NCBI GenBank assembly: GCA_036563645.1
Contig: DATCMA010000058.1
Span: 1 to 64,000, forward strand
Origin: DATCMA01 sp036563645
GTDB taxonomy: Bacteria; Actinomycetota; Actinomycetes; Mycobacteriales; Micromonosporaceae
DNA length: 64,000 nucleotides
Direction of reading: 5' to 3'
Positions within the stretch are counted from its first letter, which is position 1. The number at the start of each line of letters is the position of its first letter. Below, piece after piece: positions 8,700 to 16,686 of this stretch. The translations under genes were made by a program, and so were the position numbers. The notes below the pieces were generated by a model. That model saw nothing but the letters and a program-made list of their open reading frames with translations. It ran no database searches and was not told the origin of the DNA.

Positions 8700-9704
8700 T
8701 CACGGCGCCACCCCGTGCGCGGGCAACCCGGTGGTCTCGTCCAGGCCCGCCATGAGATTGGCGCACTGCACGGCCTGCCCTGCCGCCCCTTTACCCAGGT
8801 TGTCGATCGCGCTGATTACGATCACGCGGCCGGAGTCGACGTCGGTCGCCACCTGCAGGTGGCACGAGTTGGACCCCAGGGTCGCGCCGGTGTGTGGCCA
8901 CTGCCCGTCGGGCAGGACGTGGACGAACGGCGCGGCGGCGTACGCCGCGGTCAAAACCTCGCGCGGATCGGGCCCACCGGGAATCGGCACGGCGGTCACC
9001 GTGGCGAGGATGCCGCGCGGCATCGGCGCGAGGACCGGCGTGAACGAGAGGCTCACCGCCCCGCTCGCCTGCTTGATCTCCGGTACGTGCTGGTGCCTGC
9101 CGACCTTGTACGGCGACAGGTCTCCCATCACCTCGCTGCCGAGCAGGTGGGGCTTGGGGGTACGGCCCGCGCCCGAGGTGCCGGACGCGGCGACGACCAC
9201 CACGTCCTCCGGAGAAACGGCGCCCGCGGCGATGAGGGGCGCGAGCGCGAGGATCGTCGCGGCCGCGTAACACCCGGTGTTGGCCACCCGGGTCGAGGAG
9301 GCGATCTTCTCGCGCTGCCCGGGCAGCTCCGGCAGTCCATAGGTCCAGGTGCCGGCGTGGGTGCCACCGTAGTACCGCTCCCAGGCCGCCGCGTCGACGA
9401 GACGGTGATCAGCGCCGAGGTCGACCACCTTGACGTGAGCGGGCAGGTCCGCGGCGAGCGCCGCGGACTCACCGTGCGGGAGGGCCAAGAACACCAGGTC
9501 CGCCTGGGCCAAGGTGGCCGGGTCCGTGGTGGCGAACTGGAGGTCGAGGCCCGCCAGGTGCGGGTGAACCGCGGTCACGGGCTGACCCGCGTGGCTGTGC
9601 GCCGTGGCCACGACCAGGTCGAACTCGGGGTGGCCAGCCAGCAGGCGCAGGAGTTCGCCGCCGACGTACCCACTCGCGCCCGCTACGGCGACCCGTATTC
9701 CCAT
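8700..9704 (-). CDS. argC: N-acetyl-gamma-glutamyl-phosphate reductase
   Basis: The 334-residue NADPH-dependent enzyme reduces acetylglutamyl phosphate to the semialdehyde. The Rossmann start VAVAGASGYVGGELLRLL is at residues 5-22, and the catalytic Cys lies in VANTGCYAAA near residue 140. It is the first gene of the arginine operon. A strong Shine-Dalgarno GGAGG sits six bases before the ATG. A promoter with two palindromic ARG-box candidates lies immediately upstream. Confidence 0.96.
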   Translation of the reverse strand: MGIRVAVAGASGYVGGELLRLLAGHPEFDLVVATAHSHAGQPVTAVHPHLAGLDLQFATTDPATLAQADLVFLALPHGESAALAADLPAHVKVVDLGADHRLVDAAAWERYYGGTHAGTWTYGLPELPGQREKIASSTRVANTGCYAAATILALAPLIAAGAVSPEDVVVVAASGTSGAGRTPKPHLLGSEVMGDLSPYKVGRHQHVPEIKQASGAVSLSFTPVLAPMPRGILATVTAVPIPGGPDPREVLTAAYAAAPFVHVLPDGQWPHTGATLGSNSCHLQVATDVDSGRVIVISAIDNLGKGAAGQAVQCANLMAGLDETTGLPAHGVAP

Positions 9705-9712
9705 ACTTACCT

Positions 9713-9728
9713 CCGCATGATTATGCGG
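9713..9728 (-). promoter_or_regulatory. Candidate ARG box 1 (ArgR operator)
   Basis: A perfect inverted repeat CCGCATAATCATGCGG lies between the predicted -10 and the argC Shine-Dalgarno, at roughly +1. A/T-centred 16-18 bp palindromes next to argC are typical ArgR operators, and argR is in the same operon. ArgR binding is inferred, not shown. Confidence 0.55.
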
Positions 9729-9730
9729 TG

Positions 9731-9759
9731 ACCCTACCAGGCGGCGGGCTACCGTGCAA
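9731..9759 (-). promoter_or_regulatory. Probable argC operon promoter
   Basis: On the minus strand TTGCAC (9754-9759) and TAGGGT (9731-9736) are 17 bp apart. The transcript would start near 9724, giving a short leader. The -35 lies inside ARG box 2 and the start site inside ARG box 1, a layout suited to repression. Confidence 0.55.
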
Positions 9760-9770
9760 ATTCATACACG
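9753..9770 (-). promoter_or_regulatory. Candidate ARG box 2 (ArgR operator)
   Basis: The 18-bp imperfect palindrome CGTGTATGAATTTGCACG has an A/T-rich centre and the TGAAT half seen in many ARG boxes. It overlaps the -35 of the argC promoter. Its length equals that of known ARG boxes. Confidence 0.5.
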
Positions 9771-9832
9771 TGACCGCATGACATTGCATCGTGAGGCGTC
9801 ATTTCGTCGGGGCACCGGAGAAGCGCGTCGCG

Positions 9833-9855
9833 GGGTGAGCCGAGACGCCTCACCC
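9833..9855 (-). terminator. Possible terminator after pheT
   Basis: GGGTGAG and CTCACCC form a perfect 7-bp stem with a 9-nt loop, about 18 bp past the pheT stop and before the argC promoter. No U tract follows, which is common for actinobacterial terminators. Confidence 0.4.
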
Positions 9856-9872
9856 GGCCCACCCCGCCGCGC

Positions 9873-12371
9873 TCACGCACCCCGCAGCACCGCGCCGAAG
9901 CGCTGCGCCGCCACGGCGACCGCCGCGTCCCGCGCGGCCACCGCCTCCTCGACGGTCAACGTGCGATCCGACGCGCGGAAGGTGAGCTTGAACGCCAGCG
10001 ACTTGCGCCCCTTGCCGAGCTGGTCGGAGACGTAGACGTCGAACAGCCGGATCGACTCCAGCAGCTCGCCCGCCCCCTCGACCAGCGCCCGCTGCACGTC
10101 CGCCGCGGGCACCGACTCGTCGACCACGAGCGCCACGTCGATCAACGCGGGCGGGAAGGTCGAGATGCGCGGCGCGGACGTGAGGGACGCCGGCGGCAGC
10201 GCGTCGAGATTGATCTCCATCGCGCAGGTGCGCCGCGGCAGCTCCAACGCCGTGATCACCGCGGGGTGGAGCTCGCCGGCGTGCCCCACCACCCGGCCAT
10301 CCACCACGATCGCGGCGCACCGACCCGGATGCCAGGGCGCCTGCTCGGCGGCGCGGACCGTGACGCGATCCCCACGGATACCCGCGGCGTCCAGCGCGAT
10401 TCGCGCCGCCTCGATCGCATCCGCCCAGCTGGCCGCCCGACCCGGCCCCCACCAGCCACGCGGTTCGACCTCGCCGGCGAGTGCCGCGGCGACGTGCCAC
10501 GGCTGGTGCGGCAGGCTCGCGTTCGCCGCGGCGAACTCCTCGTCGGATGGACGGTCGGCCACCCCCATCGCGGGCGGCGGGCCCGCCTCGGGACGGGCCA
10601 GGAAGACCAGGCCGACCTCGTATATCGCGAGGTCCCGCTGCCCTCGGCCGATGTTGCGCCGCAGCGTCGCCAGCAGCGGCGGCAGCAGCGTGGTCCGCAA
10701 CAGCGGCTCGGCGTCCGACAGCGGGTTCGCCAACCGCACCGCGGCCCGGCGCGGATCGTCGGCGGGCAAGCCGAGCTGCTCCGCGAAGTCAGCCGAGACG
10801 AACGGGTAGGACAGCACCTCCACGAAGCCGTTCTCAGCCAGCGCCCGCGCCACCGACCGCCGCCGGCGCTGCGCCTCGGTGAGCCCGCGCCCCGGCACGG
10901 CCGGCGGCAGGATGCTCGGCACTCGGTCGTACCCGTCGAGCCGCGCGACCTCCTCGACGAAGTCCGCCGGGTCGGTGAGATCCGGTCGCCAGCTCGGCGG
11001 GGTGACCGTCAACCGGTCGCCCTCGCGGACCACCGTGCACCCGATGCGTTCGATGAGGTCGACGACGCGGTCGGGGGAATAGGGGACGCCGATCCGCTGT
11101 GCCGGCACGGTGGCGTCGAACTGCACCGCGGCGAGCGGACGCACGTGGTTGATGTCGAGGATCTCCGAGCCGGCCTTGCCCCCGCCGTACTCGGTCAACA
11201 GGGCGACCGCGCGCTCCAAGGCGACCAACGGCAGCTGCGGGTCGACGCCCCGCTCCCATCGCTTGGCCGCCTCACTGAAGAGCCGGTGCCGGCGCGCGGT
11301 GCGGCTGACCATCACCGGGTCCCAGTGCGCCGCCTCGAACAGCACATCCGTGGTGACACCGGGGATGACCTCGCTCGTCTCCCCACCCATGACCGCGGCG
11401 AGGGAGATCGGACCGGTGTCGTCGCAGATCACCATGTCCTCGGCGTCGAGCTCCCGGGTTACCCCGTCCAGGGTGGTGAGCTTCTCCCCCGGGGTCGCCC
11501 GCCGCACCACCAACGGGCCGCGCAGCCGATTGAGATCGAAGGCGTGCATCGGCTGGCCGAGCTCGAGCATCAGGTAGTTGGTGATGTCGACGGCGAGCGA
11601 GATGCTGCGGATGCCGGCGATGGCGAGCCGCCGCACCATCCAGGACGGCGTCGGCGCCGCCGGGTCGATGCCGCGGACCACGCGCGCGGCGAACCGGTCA
11701 CAGCCCACCGGATCGCGTACCTCGACTGGGTACGCCGGTGTCGGCGTGGCACCGGGCGCCGGAGCGGCCCCCGGGTCCCGGAACGGCACTCCGAAGGCCA
11801 GCGCGAGCTCCCGGGCGATACCCCGCACCGACATCAGGTATCCCCGGTCGGGGGTGATGTCCAAAGTGAGCACGACGTCATTGAGGCCGATGACCGGCCG
11901 GGCGTCGTCTCCCGGCTTCGCCGCCACATCGGGCGGCAGCACCAAGATCCCCCCGTGCTCGTCGCTGAGGCCCAACTCGCGCTCGGAGCAGATCATGCCG
12001 TGGGACATCCGGCCGTAGACCTTCCGGGCGCTGATGGCGAACCCGCCCGGAAGCACGCCGCCCGGCAACACCACCACGACCTTGTCGCCGACGCCGAAGT
12101 TCGTCGCGCCGCAGATGATCTCCTGCAACTCGCCGGTGCCGTTGGCCTGGCCGACGTCGACCCGGCAGAACCGGATCGGCTTTTTGAACCCGGTGAGCTC
12201 TTCGATGTCGCGGACCTCGCCGACCACCAGCGGGCCCGTGACCGAGGCGCTCAGGTCCTCAATCGCTTCGGGTGACAGGCCGAGGTGGACCAGCGCGGAC
12301 TCGAGCTGGTCAAGGCTGAGGTCGGCGGGCAGGTCGACGTACTCGCGCAGCCAGGACAGTGGAACTCGCAT
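9873..12371 (-). CDS. pheT: Phenylalanyl-tRNA synthetase beta subunit
   Basis: The 832-residue beta chain partners PheS in the alpha2beta2 enzyme that charges tRNA-Phe. Visible domains in order are B1 at the N terminus, a tRNA-binding (EMAP-like) fold at about 40-150, the B3/4 editing region (about 210-390) and B5 (about 410-480). A class II-like catalytic-fold homology region follows, then the C-terminal FDX-ACB anticodon-binding domain from about 740 to the end. Length is normal. The gene follows pheS after 33 bp. Confidence 0.96.
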   Translation of the reverse strand: MRVPLSWLREYVDLPADLSLDQLESALVHLGLSPEAIEDLSASVTGPLVVGEVRDIEELTGFKKPIRFCRVDVGQANGTGELQEIICGATNFGVGDKVVVVLPGGVLPGGFAISARKVYGRMSHGMICSERELGLSDEHGGILVLPPDVAAKPGDDARPVIGLNDVVLTLDITPDRGYLMSVRGIARELALAFGVPFRDPGAAPAPGATPTPAYPVEVRDPVGCDRFAARVVRGIDPAAPTPSWMVRRLAIAGIRSISLAVDITNYLMLELGQPMHAFDLNRLRGPLVVRRATPGEKLTTLDGVTRELDAEDMVICDDTGPISLAAVMGGETSEVIPGVTTDVLFEAAHWDPVMVSRTARRHRLFSEAAKRWERGVDPQLPLVALERAVALLTEYGGGKAGSEILDINHVRPLAAVQFDATVPAQRIGVPYSPDRVVDLIERIGCTVVREGDRLTVTPPSWRPDLTDPADFVEEVARLDGYDRVPSILPPAVPGRGLTEAQRRRRSVARALAENGFVEVLSYPFVSADFAEQLGLPADDPRRAAVRLANPLSDAEPLLRTTLLPPLLATLRRNIGRGQRDLAIYEVGLVFLARPEAGPPPAMGVADRPSDEEFAAANASLPHQPWHVAAALAGEVEPRGWWGPGRAASWADAIEAARIALDAAGIRGDRVTVRAAEQAPWHPGRCAAIVVDGRVVGHAGELHPAVITALELPRRTCAMEINLDALPPASLTSAPRISTFPPALIDVALVVDESVPAADVQRALVEGAGELLESIRLFDVYVSDQLGKGRKSLAFKLTFRASDRTLTVEEAVAARDAAVAVAAQRFGAVLRGA

Positions 12372-12404
12372 GACTCAAACCGCCGTTTCCAAAGCTCGGT
12401 TCCG

Positions 12405-13466
12405 CTACAGCTCGACCCCGAACGCCTGGGGGAAGCGCACGTCACCCTCGACCATGTCGCGCATGTCGCTGACGCCGTGCCGGACCATGAGCGTCCGCTC
12501 GATCCCCATGCCGAAGGCGAAACCGGTGTAGACATCGGGATCGACGCCGCACGCGCGCAGCACGCGAGGGTTGACCATGCCGCAGCCGCCCCACTCGACC
12601 CACCGGGGACCGTCCCGGTGCGCCGGGAACCACACGTCGAACTCGGCGGACGGCTCCGTGAAGGGGAAGTAGTGCGGCCGCCACCGGGTCTTCGCCTCCG
12701 GCCCGAACATCGCCCGCGCGAAGTGGTCCAGCGTCCCCCGCAGGTGCGCCATCGTGATGCCCTTGTCCACCACCAGCCCTTCGACTTGGTGGAAGACCGG
12801 GCTGTGCGTCGCGTCCAGCTCGTCCGTACGGAAGACCCGGCCCGGACAGATCACGTAAATCGGTGGCTTCCGGGTCATCATGACGCGGGCCTGCACGGGC
12901 GAGGTGTGGGTGCGCAGCACCAGGCCGGGCTTGTCGAGGTAGAAGGTGTCCATCAGGCCGCGCGCCGGGTGGTCGGGGGCGATGTTCAGGGCGTCGAAGT
13001 TCGCCCACTCCAGCTCGACCTCCGGGCCTTCGGCGACCTCGTAGCCCATGGCGACGAAGAAGTCAGTGATCCGCTCCATCAACAGGCTGAGCGGATGGCG
13101 CGCTCCCCGCGGACGCCGATCCCACGGCAGCGTGACGTCGACCCGCTCCTCGGCCAACACACGCTCGGCCTGCTCTTTCTCCAGCTGGGCGCGGCGCTGC
13201 GAGAACGCCTCCTCGATCGCGCGCCGTGCCTCGTTGACGCGTCGCCCCGCGTCGGCTCGCGCCGCCGGCGGCAACGCGCCGATCTCCCGCCGCGCCCGCG
13301 ACACCGGTGCCCGGTCGCCGAGGTGGAGGTGGCGGACCGAGAGGAGCGCGTCGAGATCGGCGGCGTTGGCGAAGGCCTCCTTCGCCGCGGCCACGGCCTC
13401 ATCCAGGGCGGCCTGATCCAGCAGCGCGACCTGCTTCGGGTCGTATGGATCGTTGCGGTAGGTCAT
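12405..13466 (-). CDS. pheS: Phenylalanyl-tRNA synthetase alpha subunit
   Basis: The 353-residue catalytic alpha chain has an N-terminal coiled-coil arm (about 10-95) and a class II aaRS core. The core includes HPLSLLMERITDFFVAMGYEV, THTSPVQARVM (motif 2 region) and GFAFGMGIERTLMVRHG (motif 3) near the end. I chose the ATG at 13466, which gives MTYRNDPYDPKQ as in relatives. A longer frame to 13511 exists but looks unlike the family. Upstream GAGGGAG is 12 bases away, somewhat far. The operon is pheS-pheT. Confidence 0.96.
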   Translation of the reverse strand: MTYRNDPYDPKQVALLDQAALDEAVAAAKEAFANAADLDALLSVRHLHLGDRAPVSRARREIGALPPAARADAGRRVNEARRAIEEAFSQRRAQLEKEQAERVLAEERVDVTLPWDRRPRGARHPLSLLMERITDFFVAMGYEVAEGPEVELEWANFDALNIAPDHPARGLMDTFYLDKPGLVLRTHTSPVQARVMMTRKPPIYVICPGRVFRTDELDATHSPVFHQVEGLVVDKGITMAHLRGTLDHFARAMFGPEAKTRWRPHYFPFTEPSAEFDVWFPAHRDGPRWVEWGGCGMVNPRVLRACGVDPDVYTGFAFGMGIERTLMVRHGVSDMRDMVEGDVRFPQAFGVEL

Positions 13467-13521
13467 GGTGAGCGGGCACTCCCTCACGACGAGCAGCCAT
13501 CGCACATGCAATGGCCATCAG

Positions 13522-13527
13522 AGTGTA
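13522..13527 (-). promoter_or_regulatory. Candidate pheS promoter (-10 box)
   Basis: TACACT on the minus strand is a strong actinobacterial -10 hexamer about 55 bp upstream of the pheS start. No good -35 is visible at 17-18 bp. No T-box or Phe-rich leader peptide is apparent. Confidence 0.35.
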
Positions 13528-13552
13528 CGGACACACGGCTGTGCCGCAGCTC

Positions 13553-13604
13553 GCCGGTCGAGGGAGGCGCGGACGTGTCAGCCCTGACGCCCGCCTCGAC
13601 CGGC
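13553..13604 (-). terminator. Strong hairpin between the RNA methyltransferase gene and pheS
   Basis: GCCGGTCGAGG and CCTCGACCGGC form a perfect 11-bp stem around a 30-nt loop that contains a second GTCAG/CTGAC hairpin. It lies 34-85 bp past the methyltransferase stop and before the pheS -10 box, as expected for a terminator of the infC-rpmI-rplT-methyltransferase transcript. No U tract follows. Confidence 0.55.
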
Positions 13605-13637
13605 GGGCTCGCGCCACACCCCTCGGGCCGTCATCGC

Positions 13638-14510
13638 TCACCCCGTCTCACGACTCTTCTCGCGCAACGCCCTGGCCGAGGCGTACAGACACACCGCGGC
13701 CGCGGCCGCGAGGTTGAGGCTCTCCGCTCGGCCATACAGCGGAACGCGGACGCGCGCGTCGGCGACGGCCATCAGCTCGGCGGGCAGCCCGTGCGCCTCG
13801 GAACCGAAGATCCACGCCGTGGGGCGAGCCAGGCCACCCGCGTCGGCGAGGTCGTCGAGATCCGTCTCGCCGTAGCCGGTCGCGGCGAAGATCGTCAACC
13901 CGGCCGCGCGGAGCCCGGCGATCGCCGCAGCGACGTCGCGTGCCCGGACGATATCGACGTGAAAGAGGCTCCCCGCGCTGGCTCGCACGCACTTGCCGTT
14001 GTAGGGGTCGACCGCGTCCCCACCGAAAATCACCGCACCCGCGCCCGCGGCGTCTGCTGTCCGGAGCACGGTACCGGCGTTGCCGGGGTCGCGGACCTCG
14101 GCGAGCACCGCGACCAGGCGAGGCGGACGGCGCAGTAGCCGCTCCAGGGGGACATCCCGCTGGTCACAGACCGCGATCACGCCCTGCGGCGTGACCGTCT
14201 CGGCGAGCGCGGCCATCCCGTCGTCGGTCACCGGCGATACGGGCACGCCGGCGCTCCTTGCCGCCGCGACGAGATCAGCGTGCCGCGCCAACCCCGCCGG
14301 TGTGCCGAACAGCTCGCGCACCACCCCGGGTACGGCCAACGCCTCCCGAACCGCCTGCGGTCCCTCGGCGAGGAAGCGGCCGGTCGCGTCCCGCTCGCGG
14401 CGGCGGTGAAGTCGCCGCGCTCGGACGACGCGGGGAGTCCGGGCGGTGAAGCACACCGGTTCCGCGGCGCGAACGTGATCGGGGCGCCCCTCACGCGAGT
14501 GCACCGACAT
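13638..14510 (-). CDS. TrmH/SpoU-family RNA 2'-O-ribose methyltransferase
   Basis: The 290-residue protein has a substrate-binding N-terminal region (about 30-110, with GRFLAEGPQAVREAL) and a SPOUT methyltransferase domain (about 125-285). The three family motifs are visible: LAEVRDPGNAGTVLRTADAAG, AWIFGSEAHGLP and VPLYGRAESLNLAAAAAVCLY. These form the trefoil-knot SAM site. It likely methylates 23S rRNA or tRNA; the exact target cannot be told, and resistance-type TsnR enzymes share the fold. It follows rplT by 30 bp, a common actinobacterial arrangement. The true start may lie up to about 18 codons later. Confidence 0.85.
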   Translation of the reverse strand: MSVHSREGRPDHVRAAEPVCFTARTPRVVRARRLHRRRERDATGRFLAEGPQAVREALAVPGVVRELFGTPAGLARHADLVAAARSAGVPVSPVTDDGMAALAETVTPQGVIAVCDQRDVPLERLLRRPPRLVAVLAEVRDPGNAGTVLRTADAAGAGAVIFGGDAVDPYNGKCVRASAGSLFHVDIVRARDVAAAIAGLRAAGLTIFAATGYGETDLDDLADAGGLARPTAWIFGSEAHGLPAELMAVADARVRVPLYGRAESLNLAAAAAVCLYASARALREKSRETG

Positions 14511-14540
14511 GAGAGACGCCCCGGGAAATCCCTAATCCGA

Positions 14541-14933
14541 TCAGGCGGCCTGAGCGGCGTCGCCACCGGTAGCCTGCGCCGCGACCGCGGCACGAGCCAC
14601 GTCGACCAGGCCCTTGAACGCCGCCGCGTCGTTCACCGCGAGATCCGCGAGAATCTTGCGGTCCACCTCGACACCGGCGAGCTTCAGCCCTTGGATCAGC
14701 CGGTTGTACGTCATCCCGTGCGCGCGGGCACCGGCGTTGATCCGGGTGATCCACAGCCGCCGGAAGTCACCCTTGCGGTCCCGGCGGTCGCGGTAGGCGT
14801 ACTGCAGCGAGTGCAGCACCTGCTCCTTCGCCTTGCGGTACAGGCGGGAGCGCTGGCCGCGGTAACCGCTAGCGGCCTTGAGTATCGTACGGCGCTTCTT
14901 GCGAGCGTTGACAGCGCGCTTGACGCGTGCCAT
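14541..14933 (-). CDS. rplT: 50S ribosomal protein L20
   Basis: The 130-residue protein is L20, an early 23S rRNA assembly protein. MARVKRAVNARKKRRTILK and GYRGQRSRLYRKAKEQVL are the basic N-terminal tail. The RRLWITRINAGARAHGM and YNRLIQGLKLAGVEVDRK blocks form the globular domain. An Ala-rich C-terminal extension adds about 12 residues. It ends the infC-rpmI-rplT operon. In some bacteria L20 represses this operon by binding the leader, which fits the structured leader seen upstream of infC. Confidence 0.98.
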   Translation of the reverse strand: MARVKRAVNARKKRRTILKAASGYRGQRSRLYRKAKEQVLHSLQYAYRDRRDRKGDFRRLWITRINAGARAHGMTYNRLIQGLKLAGVEVDRKILADLAVNDAAAFKGLVDVARAAVAAQATGGDAAQAA

Positions 14934-14967
14934 GTCTTCTCTACTCCTTCACCTCAGGTGGCGTGCG

Positions 14968-15162
14968 TCAGCGGCCGATCAGCCTCTTGATCCGCTTGAC
15001 CTCGGCCTTGGCCACCTGTGCCACCCCGGACAGGCGACGAGTCCGCCGCGACGGCTTCCCCTCCAGCAGGTGGCGCTTACCGGCCGGCTGGGCGACGTAC
15101 TTGCCGCTGCCGGTCCGCTTGACCCGCTTCCCCATCCCGGTGTGGGGCTTCATTTTCGGCAT
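14968..15162 (-). CDS. rpmI: 50S ribosomal protein L35
   Basis: The 64-residue basic protein begins MPKMKPHTGMGKRVKRTGSG, diagnostic of L35, and ends with the usual basic helix. It is located between infC (19 bp upstream) and rplT (34 bp downstream), the universal order. Confidence 0.97.
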   Translation of the reverse strand: MPKMKPHTGMGKRVKRTGSGKYVAQPAGKRHLLEGKPSRRTRRLSGVAQVAKAEVKRIKRLIGR

Positions 15163-15181
15163 CGTGAAACGCTCTCCCCTA

Positions 15182-15805
15182 TCACTCGCCGGCGCTGCCG
15201 GTGGATCCGGCTTTATCAGCCGGCGGCGTCTTTCCGGCGCCCGATGCGCGCTCCCGCGACGAGCCCGCCTTGGCGGCCGCGGCGGACGCCTTAACGGACT
15301 TGTGCGGGGCCAACACCATGATCATGTTACGGCCGTCCTGCTTCGGAGCGGCCTCGACATAGCCCAGGTCCGCGATCTCCTCTTCGAGCCGACGCAGCAG
15401 CCGGTAGCCCAGCTCCGGGCGGCTCTGCTCGCGGCCGCGGAACATGATCGTTACCTTGACCTTGTCGCCGGCCTTGAGGAACCGCGCGACGTGACCCTTC
15501 TTGGTCTCATAGTCGTGCGGATCAATCTTGGGCCGGAGCTTCATCTCCTTAATGACGGTCTGCTGCTGGTTCCGCCGGGCCTCGCGCGCCTTGAGTGCAC
15601 TCTCGTACTTGAACTTGCCGTAGTCCATGAGTTTGCACACCGGCGGGCGCGCCATCGGCGCAACCTCGACCAGGTCCAGGTCGACGTCCGCGGCCAGCTG
15701 CAGGGCACGCTCAAGCGGGACAATGCCCACCTGCTCACCCTCAGGGCCGACCAGTCGGACCTCACGTGCCCGGATCTGTTCGTTCACGCGTGGTTCGACG
15801 CTGAT
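15182..15805 (-). CDS. infC: Translation initiation factor IF-3, probable ATC start
   Basis: The 207-residue IF-3 prevents premature 30S-50S joining and monitors initiator tRNA and start codon. The N domain (about 1-75) includes VNEQIRAREVRLVGPEGEQ and PVCKLMDYGKFKYE. The linker KEMKLRPKIDPHDYETKKGH leads to the C domain with KVKVTIMFRGREQSRPELG. A Ser/Ala/Lys-rich tail of about 30 residues follows, typical of actinobacteria. No ATG, GTG or TTG fits the conserved N terminus. ATC at 15805 follows GAGGAGG by four bases and gives (M)SVEPRVNEQ. Rare AUU/AUC starts of infC are a known self-regulatory device: excess IF-3 rejects them. Confidence 0.93.
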   Translation of the reverse strand: MSVEPRVNEQIRAREVRLVGPEGEQVGIVPLERALQLAADVDLDLVEVAPMARPPVCKLMDYGKFKYESALKAREARRNQQQTVIKEMKLRPKIDPHDYETKKGHVARFLKAGDKVKVTIMFRGREQSRPELGYRLLRRLEEEIADLGYVEAAPKQDGRNMIMVLAPHKSVKASAAAAKAGSSRERASGAGKTPPADKAGSTGSAGE

Positions 15806-16080
15806 GGGGCCTCCTCGAGTCCGTTTACCTCCAAAGCTGGTGCCGACCCCGGCCGACCCCCGGGGCTTGGGAGTCGATCTCTGAAAGCAGAAAGCCCTGG
15901 CGTTGCCAGGGCCCGCTCGACCGGTCACGCGCGCCCACGCGGGGACGCGCACCCAGGTCGGTACCCCGACCCGGGCGACCGGACCCGGCCACCGGCGGCG
16001 GCTCGGGTGGGAGCAGGCGCTCCGCTTCACATCTGTCGCCCGTGGTGGTGCCACCAGTGGCGACAGTAGGTCGACTCCGT
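15806..16080 (-). promoter_or_regulatory. Structured 5' leader of the infC operon
   Basis: About 270 nt upstream of infC hold no convincing gene but several hairpins on the transcribed strand. They are an outer GTCGCC/GGCGAC stem with an inner GGTGG/CCACC (16035-16064), a 9-bp stem CCGGGTCGG/CCGACCTGG with one G-U pair (15953-15974), and a terminator-like hairpin at 15894-15912. A possible -10 TAACCT lies at 16083-16088, with TTCGCG 19 bp upstream. The arrangement looks like a ribosomal-protein or IF-3 attenuation leader. The frame of infC stays open back to 16054, but that stretch does not resemble IF-3. Confidence 0.5.
15894..15912 (-). terminator. Intrinsic terminator or attenuator in the infC leader
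   Basis: GCCCTGGC-AAC-GCCAGGGC is a perfect 8-bp stem with a 3-nt loop, followed directly by TTTCTGCTTT on the minus strand. This is one of the few T-rich tails in the window. It lies 89-107 nt before the infC start, so it would truncate the transcript before any coding sequence unless an alternative fold forms. Confidence 0.6.
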
Positions 16081-16140
16081 CAGGTTAGCAGCTTCCGCGC
16101 CGTATCCGCGAATCGGAAACGGCAGCACCGGGGAGGCTCG

Positions 16141-16172
16141 CGCTCCGGACGCCGCCGGCGCCGCCCGGAGCG
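16141..16172 (-). terminator. Terminator hairpin after the PH-domain gene
   Basis: CGCTCCGG and CCGGAGCG form a perfect 8-bp outer stem around a GC-rich inner hairpin. It begins three bases past the stop of the PH-domain gene and lies before the infC leader, so it probably ends the transcript that runs down from hisG. Confidence 0.55.
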
Positions 16173-16175
16173 AAG

Positions 16176-16649
16176 CTATGTGGCGGCGGTCGATCCCTGG
16201 TGGGCCGCGAGCAGCGCCCGCAGCGCGCGCACTCCCTCCACCGCGCGCTCCCGGTCGACGATCTGGATGGCCAGCATCGGCACGAGCTCCTCGTCGTGGA
16301 GTTCCAAGCTCGCCCACACCGCGCGACGGTCGAAGCGCACCGACCGCACCAGCTCCCAGGGCAGCTCGTACGAGCGCAGCACGTTGCGGACCCGCACGCC
16401 CCGCGCATCCGCCTCGACCCGGGGCCGGGTGAGCAGCAGGACGCCGGCGGCTGCGAACACCCCGATGCCCGCCATCGCCAGCCGATCACCGCGCCGGAAC
16501 TCGCCCCCACTCGCCCCCGTGCTGCCGCTCAGCGTCAGAGCGACCGCCACGAAGATCACCAGCACGACGACGGCGAGGATCCAGCAGATCACCCGCGTCT
16601 TGTGGGGCCGGAGGCGGACAACGGGCTCAGACACGAGGGGCTCGCTCAC
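16176..16649 (-). CDS. PH-domain membrane protein (YdbS/bPH-like), unknown role
   Basis: The 157-residue protein has two predicted transmembrane helices (about 19-41 and 58-74). A short bacterial PH-like domain (about 75-130) with RPRVEADARGVRVRNVLRSY, ELPWELVRSV and WASLELHDEEL follows. Proteins of this architecture are widespread in actinobacteria, and their function is not established. The cytoplasmic tail ends in a basic and Ala-rich segment. It follows the transporter gene by 37 bp in the same direction and is closed by a hairpin. The ATG start has no obvious strong Shine-Dalgarno. Confidence 0.7.
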   Translation of the reverse strand: MSEPLVSEPVVRLRPHKTRVICWILAVVVLVIFVAVALTLSGSTGASGGEFRRGDRLAMAGIGVFAAAGVLLLTRPRVEADARGVRVRNVLRSYELPWELVRSVRFDRRAVWASLELHDEELVPMLAIQIVDRERAVEGVRALRALLAAHQGSTAAT

Positions 16650-16686
16650 GACGCCCAGTCTGCCACGGCCGCGGACAGCCCCATGG

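Noticed and set aside
13399..13641. Leader peptide or T-box controlling pheS
   Set aside because: The open frame near the pheS promoter has no Phe-codon cluster, and no T-box sequence or specifier stem is visible.
15806..16054. N-terminal extension of infC to 16054 in the same frame
   Set aside because: The added 83 residues are Arg/Pro-rich, do not resemble IF-3 and cross the hairpins of the leader. The ribosome site fits the ATC start.
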